A DNA stretch of 64,000 nt, taken from NCBI GenBank assembly GCA_937910785.1, contig CALDLG010000045.1:1-64000 (forward strand). Reading direction: 5' to 3'. Positions 53,741 through 61,793 of the stretch are shown here, one piece after another; position 1 is the first letter of the stretch; the number at the start of each line of letters is the position of its first letter. The stretch comes from an uncultured Lachnospiraceae bacterium. Its GTDB lineage: Bacteria; Bacillota; Clostridia; Lachnospirales; Lachnospiraceae. The notes beneath the pieces are model-generated. The model saw only the letters and a program-made list of their open reading frames with translations. It was not told the origin of the DNA and did no database searches. A program made the position numbers and the translations under genes.

Positions 53741-54550
53741 ATGGCACTCGTAGAAGTTAAGAATATTTCATTTCGATATCCAAACGGATATCTGGCCGTA
53801 GACGATGTGAGTTTTTCTATCGAGGCCGGGGAGAACATTGCGATCGTAGGACAAAACGGCGCGGGAAAGACAACGACCGTAAAGATGCTGAACGGACTGA
53901 CGAAGCCCTGTGAGGGCGATGTGCTGATTCGGGGAGAATCGACGAAAAAATATACGACGGCGCAGATGGCAAGAAAAGTAGGATATGTATTTCAGAATCC
54001 GGAAGACCAGATCTTTAACGCAACGGTATACAAAGAAATTGAATATGGACTTAAAAAGATGAAGCTGCCGGCAGAGGAATGTGAAAGACGGATTCAGGAT
54101 GCCGCGGAGCTTGCGGGAATCGGGGAATATCTGGATATGAATCCCTACGATCTTCCATTGTCCATACGAAAATTTGTTACGATTGCGTCTGTGATCGCGA
54201 GCGACTGCGACGTCATGATATTTGACGAACCGACGGCGGGGCAGGATCTGGACGGGCTGCAAAGGCTGTCGGCGCTTAACAGAATATTGACGGGGCGCGG
54301 AAAGGCGATTGTAACCATTACCCATGACATGGAATTCGTAGCGGAAAATTATGACAGAGTAATCGTTATGTGTCAGAAGAAGGTGATTGCGGATGGAAGA
54401 ACAAGGGACGTATTTTTTGAAAAGGAGATCATGAACAAAGCCATGTTAAAGCAGCCTGCGCTTGTCAGAATCGCTGATCAGATCGGAATGGATCACAATA
54501 CACTCGATATCGCGGAGGTTGCGGTATATATAAAAACCGGACAGGGATGA
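53741..54550 (+). CDS. ECF transporter ATPase (A' component), variant signature
   Basis: The 269-residue ATPase has Walker A GQNGAGKTT (37-45), FQNPEDQIF and Walker B VMIFDEPTAGQD. The ABC signature reads LSIRK (140-144) in place of LSGGQ, a variant known in some ECF A' subunits and probably coupled with the other ATPase carrying the canonical motif. It is the last gene of the nucleoside unit, and a hairpin overlaps its stop codon. Confidence 0.92.
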   Translation: MALVEVKNISFRYPNGYLAVDDVSFSIEAGENIAIVGQNGAGKTTTVKMLNGLTKPCEGDVLIRGESTKKYTTAQMARKVGYVFQNPEDQIFNATVYKEIEYGLKKMKLPAEECERRIQDAAELAGIGEYLDMNPYDLPLSIRKFVTIASVIASDCDVMIFDEPTAGQDLDGLQRLSALNRILTGRGKAIVTITHDMEFVAENYDRVIVMCQKKVIADGRTRDVFFEKEIMNKAMLKQPALVRIADQIGMDHNTLDIAEVAVYIKTGQG

Positions 54551-54573
54551 AAGAACCCCTGTCCGGCTTGTTC
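54537..54573 (+). terminator. GC-rich hairpin after the ECF unit
   Basis: CCGGACAGGG / CCCTGTCCGG gives a 10-bp GC-rich stem with a 10-base loop around the stop codon of the last ATPase gene. The tail is CTTGTTC, so the T-run is weak, but the stem is strong. It sits between convergent genes. Confidence 0.65.
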
Positions 54574-54616
54574 ATCATAGGGTTCAGGTGTCAAAAGGTG
54601 CGGCATAAAACGCTTA

Positions 54617-55702
54617 TTAATAAATAGCAGCCATTTCGCGGCAGTACCAGTTTTCATCCGCCTGTCTGATGAGTTCATCCTGCTGTACGATGGGATGCTC
54701 CGCATCGTTAGGAGGAATATAACGGATGATACCTCTTTCTCCGTCGGACATAATGACAGTTTTGTTCGTATATTTTAAGCGCATGTTTTTCAGAAAACGC
54801 ATGACAAGCCCTCTGTCGAGGCCGTCAAATTCTTCTTTGTAAAACATATCGAGAACATTAAGGGGAAGTCTTGCGCCCTTATAGCTTCTTGCGGATACCA
54901 TGGCGTCGTAGATATCCGAGATTGCCGTGACTCTGGCGCAGAGATTTATTTCGTCATCCTGTAATCCGTCCGGATAGCCCCTGCCATTCAGTTTTTCATG
55001 ATGATGCCTTGCGGCCAGTCTGACGCTGTCACTGAATTTGGAACCGAGCAGCCGGTCCGAATAAAGAGGATGCTTCCTCATAATTTCAAGCTCCTCGTCG
55101 GTCAGTCTGCGAGGTGCGTTCAGGATTTCTTCCGGGATCATCGTTTTGCCGATATCATGGAGCAGGCCGGCCAGCGTAAAGGTTTTCACATCCTCCGGCG
55201 GAAGCTTCAGCCATTCGGCCTGAATTCCGTTTAAAAGCGCAACATTCAGCGAGTGGCGCTGTAAGCCCTCATCCATCGGACGCGGAAAGTTAATGCAGGA
55301 GAGAATCATGATCGGATCAAACTGAACGAGCTTTGCCGAAATCGCTTCCACCAGAGGCTCCATCTGTGTGCTGTTCAACCAGGAATCGAGGTTGGGAGTC
55401 TGAAAGATGCTGCCGATATTCCGGTGCAGCTTCGTATATCCCATGTACCGCTCGGTCATTTCCTGACGCGCGTTAAGAGGAGCATGCTCATCCGTCATAA
55501 TGTCCAGATAAGTATCTTCATATACCATGATATATTTGTCTTTGCCATAGAAGCGCATCAGTCTGTTCAGCTTGGGCGCGGTAATGGTTTCTCCTTCGGG
55601 AAGCAGCATGACTGCGCCGGTATGGTTGAAAATGTCGTTCTTTAATACGAGTCCTTCCCAGAGATATTCGATGGGGAGCTCCATAAGCTGTCCGGAATTC
55701 AT
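54617..55702 (-). CDS. HD-GYP domain phosphodiesterase
   Basis: The 361-residue cytoplasmic protein has a complete HD-GYP domain: HDIGK at 182-186 and HHEKLNGRGYP at 234-244. A histidine in the RHSLNVA block (H150) completes the metal site. These enzymes degrade cyclic di-GMP to GMP. The N-terminal ~120 residues are unlike known sensors. It is next to a PilZ gene, giving a c-di-GMP receptor plus phosphodiesterase pair. The ATG at 55702 follows GGGAGGGC; an in-frame extension to 55756 overlaps the PilZ gene. Confidence 0.88.
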   Translation of the reverse strand: MNSGQLMELPIEYLWEGLVLKNDIFNHTGAVMLLPEGETITAPKLNRLMRFYGKDKYIMVYEDTYLDIMTDEHAPLNARQEMTERYMGYTKLHRNIGSIFQTPNLDSWLNSTQMEPLVEAISAKLVQFDPIMILSCINFPRPMDEGLQRHSLNVALLNGIQAEWLKLPPEDVKTFTLAGLLHDIGKTMIPEEILNAPRRLTDEELEIMRKHPLYSDRLLGSKFSDSVRLAARHHHEKLNGRGYPDGLQDDEINLCARVTAISDIYDAMVSARSYKGARLPLNVLDMFYKEEFDGLDRGLVMRFLKNMRLKYTNKTVIMSDGERGIIRYIPPNDAEHPIVQQDELIRQADENWYCREMAAIY

Positions 55703-55703
55703 A

Positions 55704-56285
55704 TTAATGCCCTCCCCCTTTCCGTACCGTCCGAATCTCATTGATCCGGCAGCCATACTCTTCGATCAGCATATCGCTCCGGTGAATTCTTACGATTTCG
55801 CATTGCAACTCCAGCATATCTTTACCCATTTCCAGAAGGAGCGTAAAAATCTCACCCACATCAAAAGATCCGGCTTCCGATTTGATCAGCATACCGTTCG
55901 CGCTCATATTGATCGTTTCGATATGAATGCCTCTGTGAAGAGATACTTCTTTGTTATCGATATAGATTCCCTTCACCTTTCCCTCGGCGGAAATCGGATA
56001 TCGTGTTTTGGCTCTGTCTTCTTTTTCCCTGCTTTTGCCTAAGAACACCTCGATTTCGTTTCCGGTGACGATGCCTCTGACCGTGCCGCAGGACTCATAA
56101 AGTCCTTTTTCCGTAAAAATAATAGCCGAAATGTTATAAAACTTTATTTCCTGCAAACTTCCCGCGCTGATCATGACAGAATTTGACAGGCTGTTGTAAT
56201 GTTTGATTCTGGTATCCGCCAGGACCCGGTTGTTTTCAATATCTTTTATGATAATTCTTCGATTCTTGAGTTCACCCTCGTTCAT
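55704..56285 (-). CDS. PilZ domain c-di-GMP receptor
   Basis: The 193-residue protein has an N-terminal ~85-residue domain (YcgR-N like) and a C-terminal PilZ domain with RxxxR as RAKTR (R91, R95) and NMSANGM (126-132). These are the c-di-GMP-binding motifs. It probably relays c-di-GMP levels to motility, adhesion or surface polymer synthesis. It ends one base before the HD-GYP start, so the two are co-transcribed and probably co-translated. Confidence 0.88.
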   Translation of the reverse strand: MNEGELKNRRIIIKDIENNRVLADTRIKHYNSLSNSVMISAGSLQEIKFYNISAIIFTEKGLYESCGTVRGIVTGNEIEVFLGKSREKEDRAKTRYPISAEGKVKGIYIDNKEVSLHRGIHIETINMSANGMLIKSEAGSFDVGEIFTLLLEMGKDMLELQCEIVRIHRSDMLIEEYGCRINEIRTVRKGGGH

Positions 56286-56324
56286 TTTCCCCTGCTCCCC
56301 TTTACCGAAAGTGTCTTCAAATGG

Positions 56325-56365
56325 ATAAAATCCACCAAATTTAAATAAAATCTGGTGGATTTTAT
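56325..56365 (-). terminator. Terminator after pgi
   Basis: A 13-bp perfect stem (ATAAAATCCACCA / TGGTGGATTTTAT) with a 15-base loop lies 10 bp after the pgi stop. Read leftward, the 3' arm ends in TTTTAT, and the U-tract lies within the stem, so termination may be partial. Confidence 0.65.
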
Positions 56366-56375
56366 TATCATGCTT

Positions 56376-57722
56376 TTATAATCTCTTCAAAAGCTCTTCT
56401 CTCTGGGCTTCATAACCCGGTTTTCCGAGCAGTGCGAACATATTTTTCTTATAGCTTTCAACCCCCGGCTGATTGAACGGATTTACCCCCAGCAGATAGC
56501 CGCTGACACCGCAGGCAAACTCAAAGAAGTAGAATAGTTCGCCGAGGAAGAATTCGTTTACTTCCGGGATATTGACGATAAAGTTGGGAACCTGTCCGTC
56601 TGTGTGAGCCAGAATCGTTCCGTTCATCGCGCTTTTGTTTACGAAATCCACGCTCTTGCCGGCAAGATAGTTCAGACCGTCCAGATCGACGGGTTCTTCC
56701 CCGATCAGGATTTCTTCCCTGCTTGTCTCAATATTCAGCACGGTTTCGAACATGATTCTCGCACCGTCCTGAATGAACTGGCCCATAGAATGCAGATCGG
56801 TCGTCAGGTCTACGCTTGCCGGGAAAATACCCTTCTGGTCCTTGCCCTCGGATTCTCCGTACAGCTGTTTCCACCATTCGGAAACATAATGAACGGCCGG
56901 CTCATAGTTTGCGAGAATTTCGATATTTTTGCCCTTTCTTAAAAGTATATTTCTAAGCGCCGCATACTGCAGGGCGTCATTTTCCTCAAAAGGAGCTTCC
57001 AGAGCCATTTTTCTGCCCTCTGCCGCGCCCTCCATCAGCTTATCGATATCGGCGCCGGATACGGCGATGGGAAGCAGACCAACTGCGGTAAGAACGGAGA
57101 AACGACCGCCTACATCATCCGGTACGACAAAGGATTCGTAGCCTTCTTCTGTCGCAAGATTTTTCAGGGAGCCTTTTGCCTTGTCGGTGGTTGCATAAAT
57201 CCTCTTTGCAGCGCCTTCTTTGCCGTATTTCTTTTCGGCCATTTCCTTGAATACGCGGAACGCGATTGCCGGCTCCGTTGTTGTGCCTGACTTGGAGATC
57301 ATATTGATGGAGAAATCTCTGTCACCAATGACATCGATCAAATGTTTAATATAAGTGGAGCTGATAGAATTGCCAACAAAATAAATTTCCGGTGTTTTTC
57401 TGATCGATTTGTCTACCACATTGTAGAAGCTGTGTCTTAAAAACTCGATTGCCGCTCTTGCGCCAAGATAAGAACCGCCAATTCCGATCACGAGAAGCAC
57501 TTCCGAATCGTTCTGAATTCTGGCAGCCGCTTTTTTGATTCTTGCGAATTCTTCCTTATCGTAATCAACCGGGAGATCGATCCATCCCAGAAAATCGTTT
57601 CCCGCGCCCGTTTTGCCCACAAGCACTTCTTTTGCATCCAAAGCCAGCTTTTTCATGGATTCCACTTCGTTTTCTTTTACGAAGGATGCCGCTTTGGAGT
57701 AATCAAACGTAATTTTGCTCAT
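56376..57722 (-). CDS. pgi: Glucose-6-phosphate isomerase
   Basis: The 448-residue enzyme (MSKITFDYSKA start) has VIGIGGSYLGARAAIEFL, NMISKSGTTTEPAIAFR, the catalytic DDVGGRFSVLTAVGLLPIA block and the C-terminal FNQPGVESYKKN signature. It interconverts glucose 6-phosphate and fructose 6-phosphate. AAAAAGGAGAG precedes the ATG at 57722 by seven bases. The predicted promoter lies about 85 bp upstream, and a 5' hairpin follows it. Confidence 0.98.
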   Translation of the reverse strand: MSKITFDYSKAASFVKENEVESMKKLALDAKEVLVGKTGAGNDFLGWIDLPVDYDKEEFARIKKAAARIQNDSEVLLVIGIGGSYLGARAAIEFLRHSFYNVVDKSIRKTPEIYFVGNSISSTYIKHLIDVIGDRDFSINMISKSGTTTEPAIAFRVFKEMAEKKYGKEGAAKRIYATTDKAKGSLKNLATEEGYESFVVPDDVGGRFSVLTAVGLLPIAVSGADIDKLMEGAAEGRKMALEAPFEENDALQYAALRNILLRKGKNIEILANYEPAVHYVSEWWKQLYGESEGKDQKGIFPASVDLTTDLHSMGQFIQDGARIMFETVLNIETSREEILIGEEPVDLDGLNYLAGKSVDFVNKSAMNGTILAHTDGQVPNFIVNIPEVNEFFLGELFYFFEFACGVSGYLLGVNPFNQPGVESYKKNMFALLGKPGYEAQREELLKRL

Positions 57723-57757
57723 CTTCCATCTCTCCTTTTTCAAGTTCCGTTTTTGCA

Positions 57758-57792
57758 GTCAGACGCCTCTTTTTATTCAGGGAGGCGCTGAC
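57758..57792 (-). promoter_or_regulatory. 5' hairpin of the pgi transcript
   Basis: Leftward, GTCAG-CGCCTC / GAGGCG-CTGAC (one unpaired A) forms an 11-bp stem right after the predicted pgi start site. There is no following T-run, so it does not look like a terminator. It may protect the pgi transcript 5' end. Confidence 0.5.
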
Positions 57793-57800
57793 TTATTACT

Positions 57801-57829
57801 AGTGTAGCATTGGTCAGATGGATTTTCAA
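57801..57829 (-). promoter_or_regulatory. Promoter of pgi
   Basis: Leftward -35 TTGAAA (57824-57829) and -10 TACACT (57801-57806) are 17 bp apart. The expected start lies near 57795, at the base of the 5' hairpin. Confidence 0.7.
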
Positions 57830-57833
57830 GAGA

Positions 57834-58496
57834 TTAAAATTCCTTCTTCTGCATGATGTGGAGACTGATGCAGTAGGAAATGGTAAAGCATATGGCGCAT
57901 ATCACAAGGATGAGGAGTACGGCCTGCCCTGCGGGCAGTCCCATGAACCATACAGCCACATTCTGCGCCATTGCGCCGAAACCGCCCTGTATGCCAAAAA
58001 GGCCTGGCAGAATATTTTTTATGGAAATGGCGAGCACAGTTGTGCAGGACAGAAGACCTATTAATATGATTCTGCCTTTATCGCCTCCGAATTTTAACTG
58101 TAACGGCAGCATGAGAAGCTGGAGCAGCGCGAGAACAAGGTAAATAGTAAGGCCCTCTGCCAGAATCTGCAGCCATTGTGCCCTGTGCAGCAGAATACAC
58201 AGAGCTATGCTGAGTCCGGCTCCAAACAGGCTGAATCCCAGCATCAGAACGTATTTTTCCGACACATATGTGGTCCGTTTAACTGGCAGTGTTATGAGGT
58301 AAGGCATGCTTTTATAATATTCGTCCAATGACAGTGTGTTTAAGACCAGTAAAACGAAGGTCATGATACTATATCCGATTAGAAAGCTGTATCCGTCATA
58401 GTTCTGTAAGGCCAGGAACCATATGACCATTAATATAAGGAACATTTTTTTGTTGTGCATGATTAATTTATAATCTTTGATGAGTAATCCCTTCAT
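57834..58496 (-). CDS. ABC-2 permease of the GntR module
   Basis: The 220-residue protein has six hydrophobic segments and is the permease partner of the ATPase encoded upstream, similar to PF13346 ABC-2 membrane proteins. GGAGGT precedes the ATG at 58496. GntR, ATPase and permease together form a YtrA-type regulated transport unit, as used against cell-wall active drugs. The substrate is unknown. Confidence 0.85.
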   Translation of the reverse strand: MKGLLIKDYKLIMHNKKMFLILMVIWFLALQNYDGYSFLIGYSIMTFVLLVLNTLSLDEYYKSMPYLITLPVKRTTYVSEKYVLMLGFSLFGAGLSIALCILLHRAQWLQILAEGLTIYLVLALLQLLMLPLQLKFGGDKGRIILIGLLSCTTVLAISIKNILPGLFGIQGGFGAMAQNVAVWFMGLPAGQAVLLILVICAICFTISYCISLHIMQKKEF

Positions 58497-58539
58497 AGTA
58501 ACCTCCATTTTTTCGCAATCTGCAGATTTGTGCTTACGC

Positions 58540-59397
58540 TTAGCCGGCGAGTTTCTTTCCTTTCGTCATGATTAGTATAATTTCGTCGATATTACCTTTT
58601 TCCGCGACGATTCCCGGATAGTTATCCAGATAGAATTGTTTTTCTCTTGTCAGAAGCCTGTAGCCAAAGGCTTCTTTTATTTCATAAAGAAGATAGCTTT
58701 TATCAAGGAAACGGTACTGCTCGTCGTTTACTTTCAGGACAGAGTAGCCGGAAAGGATGATATCCGTATCCTCATGGAAAAGGACTTTGCCGTTCTGGAT
58801 GAAATACAGATCGTCACACAGTCCCTCCAGATCGGAAGATATGTGAGAGCTGATCAGGATAGCCCGTCCGTCCTGTTTCATATATTCCCGCATTTCATCG
58901 AGCAGATCGTTTCTGACGACGGCGTCCAGACCTGCGGTCGGCTCATCCAGAATCAGGAGCCTGGCATCATAGCTCATGGCAAGCAGCAGTTTGAATTTGG
59001 CCTTCATGCCGGTGGAAAAATCTTTAAACTGTTTTTTTAAGGGCAGATCGTACTGCCGGCATTTCTCTGTGAATTTATCCTTTTGAAAAGCGGTATACAG
59101 GGTTTCCATTACGGGAAGGATATCCTGGATGGTGAGCATATCGTTAAAAGTATTTTCCGAAAGTACGACGCCGATTTTCTGTTTATCCTCTGTCGTAATT
59201 TCCCGGCTGTCTTTTCCGAGAATGCGAATGGTGCCGCCTTCCGTTCTGATCAGTCCCAGAGCCGCCTTAAAGGTCGTGCTTTTCCCGGCGCCGTTGGCGC
59301 CGATAATACCTGTGATATTGCCCTCTTCCACCTGAAGAGAACAGTTTAAATGAAAGTCATTATATTTTTTCTGCACATTTTCCAATTGTAACAACAT
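58540..59397 (-). CDS. ABC transporter ATPase of the GntR module
   Basis: The 285-residue ATPase has Walker A GANGAGKST (33-41), signature FSTGMKAKFK (a variant without GQ), and Walker B LLILDEPTAGLD. It is followed by a membrane subunit and preceded by a GntR regulator. AGGAGG precedes the ATG. The C-terminal ~65 residues are unlike other ATPases here, as is usual for this subfamily. Confidence 0.92.
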   Translation of the reverse strand: MLLQLENVQKKYNDFHLNCSLQVEEGNITGIIGANGAGKSTTFKAALGLIRTEGGTIRILGKDSREITTEDKQKIGVVLSENTFNDMLTIQDILPVMETLYTAFQKDKFTEKCRQYDLPLKKQFKDFSTGMKAKFKLLLAMSYDARLLILDEPTAGLDAVVRNDLLDEMREYMKQDGRAILISSHISSDLEGLCDDLYFIQNGKVLFHEDTDIILSGYSVLKVNDEQYRFLDKSYLLYEIKEAFGYRLLTREKQFYLDNYPGIVAEKGNIDEIILIMTKGKKLAG

Positions 59398-59451
59398 TTG
59401 ATTCTGCCTCCTGTATTGTCTTCCGGATATTCGAACAAATGAATCATGGGA

Positions 59452-59826
59452 TTATGGTTCTTCCATGATCAGATCGAATAACTCTCTGATTTCGGTATCT
59501 TTCATACCACATTTGCGTCCGTTCCGAATGGCCTGTTCGAGTTCGGACTCCACTTCTTTTCTTTTTTCTTCCAGTAAAAGATTCTGATTGCCCCGTGCGA
59601 CAAAGCTTCCCTTCCCATGTACCGTAACGATAAAGCCGTCTGCTTCCAGCGAATCGTAAGCTTTCTTTACGGTCAGTGCGCTGATCCTCAATTCGGCAGA
59701 CAGCGTTCTGACCGAAGGAAGCGGTGTTTCTTCTTTTAGCCGCCCGTCGATTATCATCGCTTTGATCTGTCCTGTGATCTGTTCATAAATCGGTACCATC
59801 GATGTATTACTTATTATGATATTCAT
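59452..59826 (-). CDS. GntR family regulator, YtrA type
   Basis: The 124-residue protein has a GntR winged HTH (LPSVRTLSAELRISALTVKKAY, about 36-57, then DGFIVTVHGKGSFVA) and a short C-terminal helix. It lacks the large effector domain of other GntR proteins, which marks the YtrA branch that usually controls neighbouring ABC genes. The promoter at 59869-59897 carries CTGTT/AACAG repeats that may be its operator. Confidence 0.9.
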   Translation of the reverse strand: MNIIISNTSMVPIYEQITGQIKAMIIDGRLKEETPLPSVRTLSAELRISALTVKKAYDSLEADGFIVTVHGKGSFVARGNQNLLLEEKRKEVESELEQAIRNGRKCGMKDTEIRELFDLIMEEP

Positions 59827-59868
59827 CAGACACTTATTTTCATCCTTTCTGTCAACTTGCTGATAAAC

Positions 59869-59897
59869 AGCATATAACAGTATATATCACCTGTCAA
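59869..59897 (-). promoter_or_regulatory. Promoter and candidate operator of the GntR-ABC unit
   Basis: Leftward consensus -35 TTGACA (59892-59897) and -10 TATGCT (59869-59874) are 17 bp apart. AACAG occurs at 59867-59871, 59876-59880 and 59896-59900, with a CTGTC near 59891. These repeats overlap the promoter and suit a GntR site. Confidence 0.6.
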
Positions 59898-60074
59898 CAG
59901 TTTATGTATGATCTTTATGAAATTTTTCCGGCTGTTTTTGTGAAAAGAATGTTTTCAGGAAAAGCTTTCTTATGATACAATGGCGCTGAAGGCAGGCAGA
60001 CGGGCGGATATTGACCGGATATTGTTCTGCGTCTGCATATTGGAAGAGGGAACAGATACAGGAAAGGAATTGCC

Positions 60075-60743
60075 ATGAAGATATTGATTGTGGAGGACGA
60101 TGCGGGTTTGAGCCGTGGAATTTCTTTTGCATTTGAACAGGACGGGTGGACGGCATATACGGCACAGACCTTGAAAGAAGCGGATACGCTGTGGAAAAAA
60201 GAATGTCTGGATGCGGTGATACTGGACCTGAATCTGCCGGATGGGGACGGCATTGAATTTTGTAAGAGGGTGCGGGAAAGCTCCGATCTTCCGGTTCTGA
60301 TGCTGACGGCGCGCGATCTGGAGGTGGATGAGATCATGGGGTTAATAAGCGGCGCAGATGATTATATGACAAAGCCCTTTTCCGTTTCCGTTTTAAAACT
60401 GCGGTTACAGAAAATTCTGGAACGCAGGAAGGAAAATGCGGAGGATGAAATGGTTCGCTCGTCCGGAGAAATAACTCTGAATGTGAAAACATTTCGTGCA
60501 TTCCGGGGCGGGCAGGAAGTTGATTTGACAATGACGGAGTTTCGTCTGTTACAGTATTTCCTGGAAAATAAGAATCAGGTTTTGCTGAAGGAGCAGATTT
60601 TACGGCATATTTGGGATGCGGACGGAAATTTCGTGGAAGAAAATACGCTTTCGGTTAATGTCAGCAGGCTTCGTAAGAAGCTGGGATGTGACTGTATTCG
60701 TACGATTCAGGGAATGGGTTATCTGTGGGAGGATAAGATATGA
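60075..60743 (+). CDS. OmpR/PhoB-type response regulator
   Basis: The 222-residue regulator has a receiver domain with the phosphoacceptor D51 in DLNLPD, the switch threonine in MLTARD, the conserved lysine in MTKPFS, and a winged-helix DNA-binding domain (TEFRLLQYFLEN, then VNVSRLRKKLG). It overlaps the histidine kinase gene (ATGA). A TACAAT -10-like element lies about 95 bp upstream. Likely targets are the ABC genes at 63.2 kb. Confidence 0.95.
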   Translation: MKILIVEDDAGLSRGISFAFEQDGWTAYTAQTLKEADTLWKKECLDAVILDLNLPDGDGIEFCKRVRESSDLPVLMLTARDLEVDEIMGLISGADDYMTKPFSVSVLKLRLQKILERRKENAEDEMVRSSGEITLNVKTFRAFRGGQEVDLTMTEFRLLQYFLENKNQVLLKEQILRHIWDADGNFVEENTLSVNVSRLRKKLGCDCIRTIQGMGYLWEDKI

Positions 60744-61663
60744 CAACGGAAATGACCGTATGGATACTTGGTATTGGTATGGCATTGTGTCTTCTGTGTC
60801 TGTTCCTTGTGACGGGTTATTTTCTGAGGGAATGGAAGAAGCTGGATGTGATTCTGGAAAGTTTCCGGAATGAAAATTTTGACAGGATATGGAACAGAGA
60901 GCTTCGTGAAACGCGGGAGTCGCGAATTACGAGCCAGCTTTTTTTGATTCTGAACAGCGTAAAATTAAAAGAGCAAAAGACAGTGGAGGAAAAGGATCAG
61001 ATTATGGAGCTGATCTCGGATCTTTCCCATCAGTTGAAAACGCCGCTTGCGAACATCGTGATGAATACGGAGCTGCTGCGGAGCGATATGCTGATGGAAG
61101 AACAGAGGCAGGAGTTTCTGAAACATACCGAAAGTCAGGTCCGGAAGATGCAGTGGCTGATGAACAGTCTTTTAAAAGCTTCAAGGCTTGAGAACGGCAT
61201 GATTCGGTTCCGGGCTGAAAAGGCGGGAATCAAAGAAACCATTGCGAAAGCGGTAAGCGCTGTTTATGCGCAGGCTTCCGGAAAACAGATTCTTTTATCA
61301 ATAGAAGAATTTCAGGACTTTATCCTTTACCATAATCCGAAGTGGACGGCGGAAGCGATGACAAATATTCTGGAAAATGCGGTCAAGTATTCGCCGGAAA
61401 ACAGTCAGATACGGATTACGGCTGATAAGATGGATCTTTATACGAGGATTACCATCTCCGATGAAGGTATCGGAATACCGGAAAAAGAATATCCGATGAT
61501 TTTTCAGCGCTTTTACCGCGGAAAGAACGTGGAGCAACAGGAGGGAAGCGGCCTCGGTCTGTATCTGGCGCAGCTCATTTTACAACATGAAAAGGGTTAT
61601 ATTACAGTTTCTTCCAGTCCGGGGCATGGCAGCAGTTTTCATGTATTTCTTTTAAATGGGTGA
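60740..61663 (+). CDS. Sensor histidine kinase, small-sensor type
   Basis: The 307-residue kinase has one membrane segment (about 7-28), no extracellular domain, and a short linker before the dimerisation histidine in SDLSHQLKTPLANIV. The ATPase domain carries the N box NILENAVKYSP and G boxes DEGIGI and GSGLGLYLAQ. The lack of an external sensor suggests that it senses in the membrane or through a transporter, as with BceS-like or VraS-like kinases. It is coupled to the regulator gene. Confidence 0.93.
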   Translation: MTTEMTVWILGIGMALCLLCLFLVTGYFLREWKKLDVILESFRNENFDRIWNRELRETRESRITSQLFLILNSVKLKEQKTVEEKDQIMELISDLSHQLKTPLANIVMNTELLRSDMLMEEQRQEFLKHTESQVRKMQWLMNSLLKASRLENGMIRFRAEKAGIKETIAKAVSAVYAQASGKQILLSIEEFQDFILYHNPKWTAEAMTNILENAVKYSPENSQIRITADKMDLYTRITISDEGIGIPEKEYPMIFQRFYRGKNVEQQEGSGLGLYLAQLILQHEKGYITVSSSPGHGSSFHVFLLNG

Positions 61664-61712
61664 GCGGAGGAGCCGCAGACATGGCGGATTTGAGAGGATG
61701 GCCTGTATTTTG

Positions 61713-61741
61713 TTGACAAAACAGGAAGCGGGATATAAAAT
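61713..61741 (+). promoter_or_regulatory. Promoter of the antiporter gene
   Basis: -35 TTGACA (61713-61718) and -10 TAAAAT (61736-61741) with a 17-bp spacer lie about 55 bp before the start codon. It separates this gene from the two-component genes. Confidence 0.75.
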
Positions 61742-61793
61742 AGCGTATGGAATTTGGATCGTTCCATAGACAGGATGAAAGAGGGAGAGAAAA

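Noticed and set aside
57758..57792. Terminator of the GntR-ABC unit
   Set aside because: There is no T-run on the leftward side and the pgi promoter directly precedes it, so a 5' leader hairpin is the better reading.
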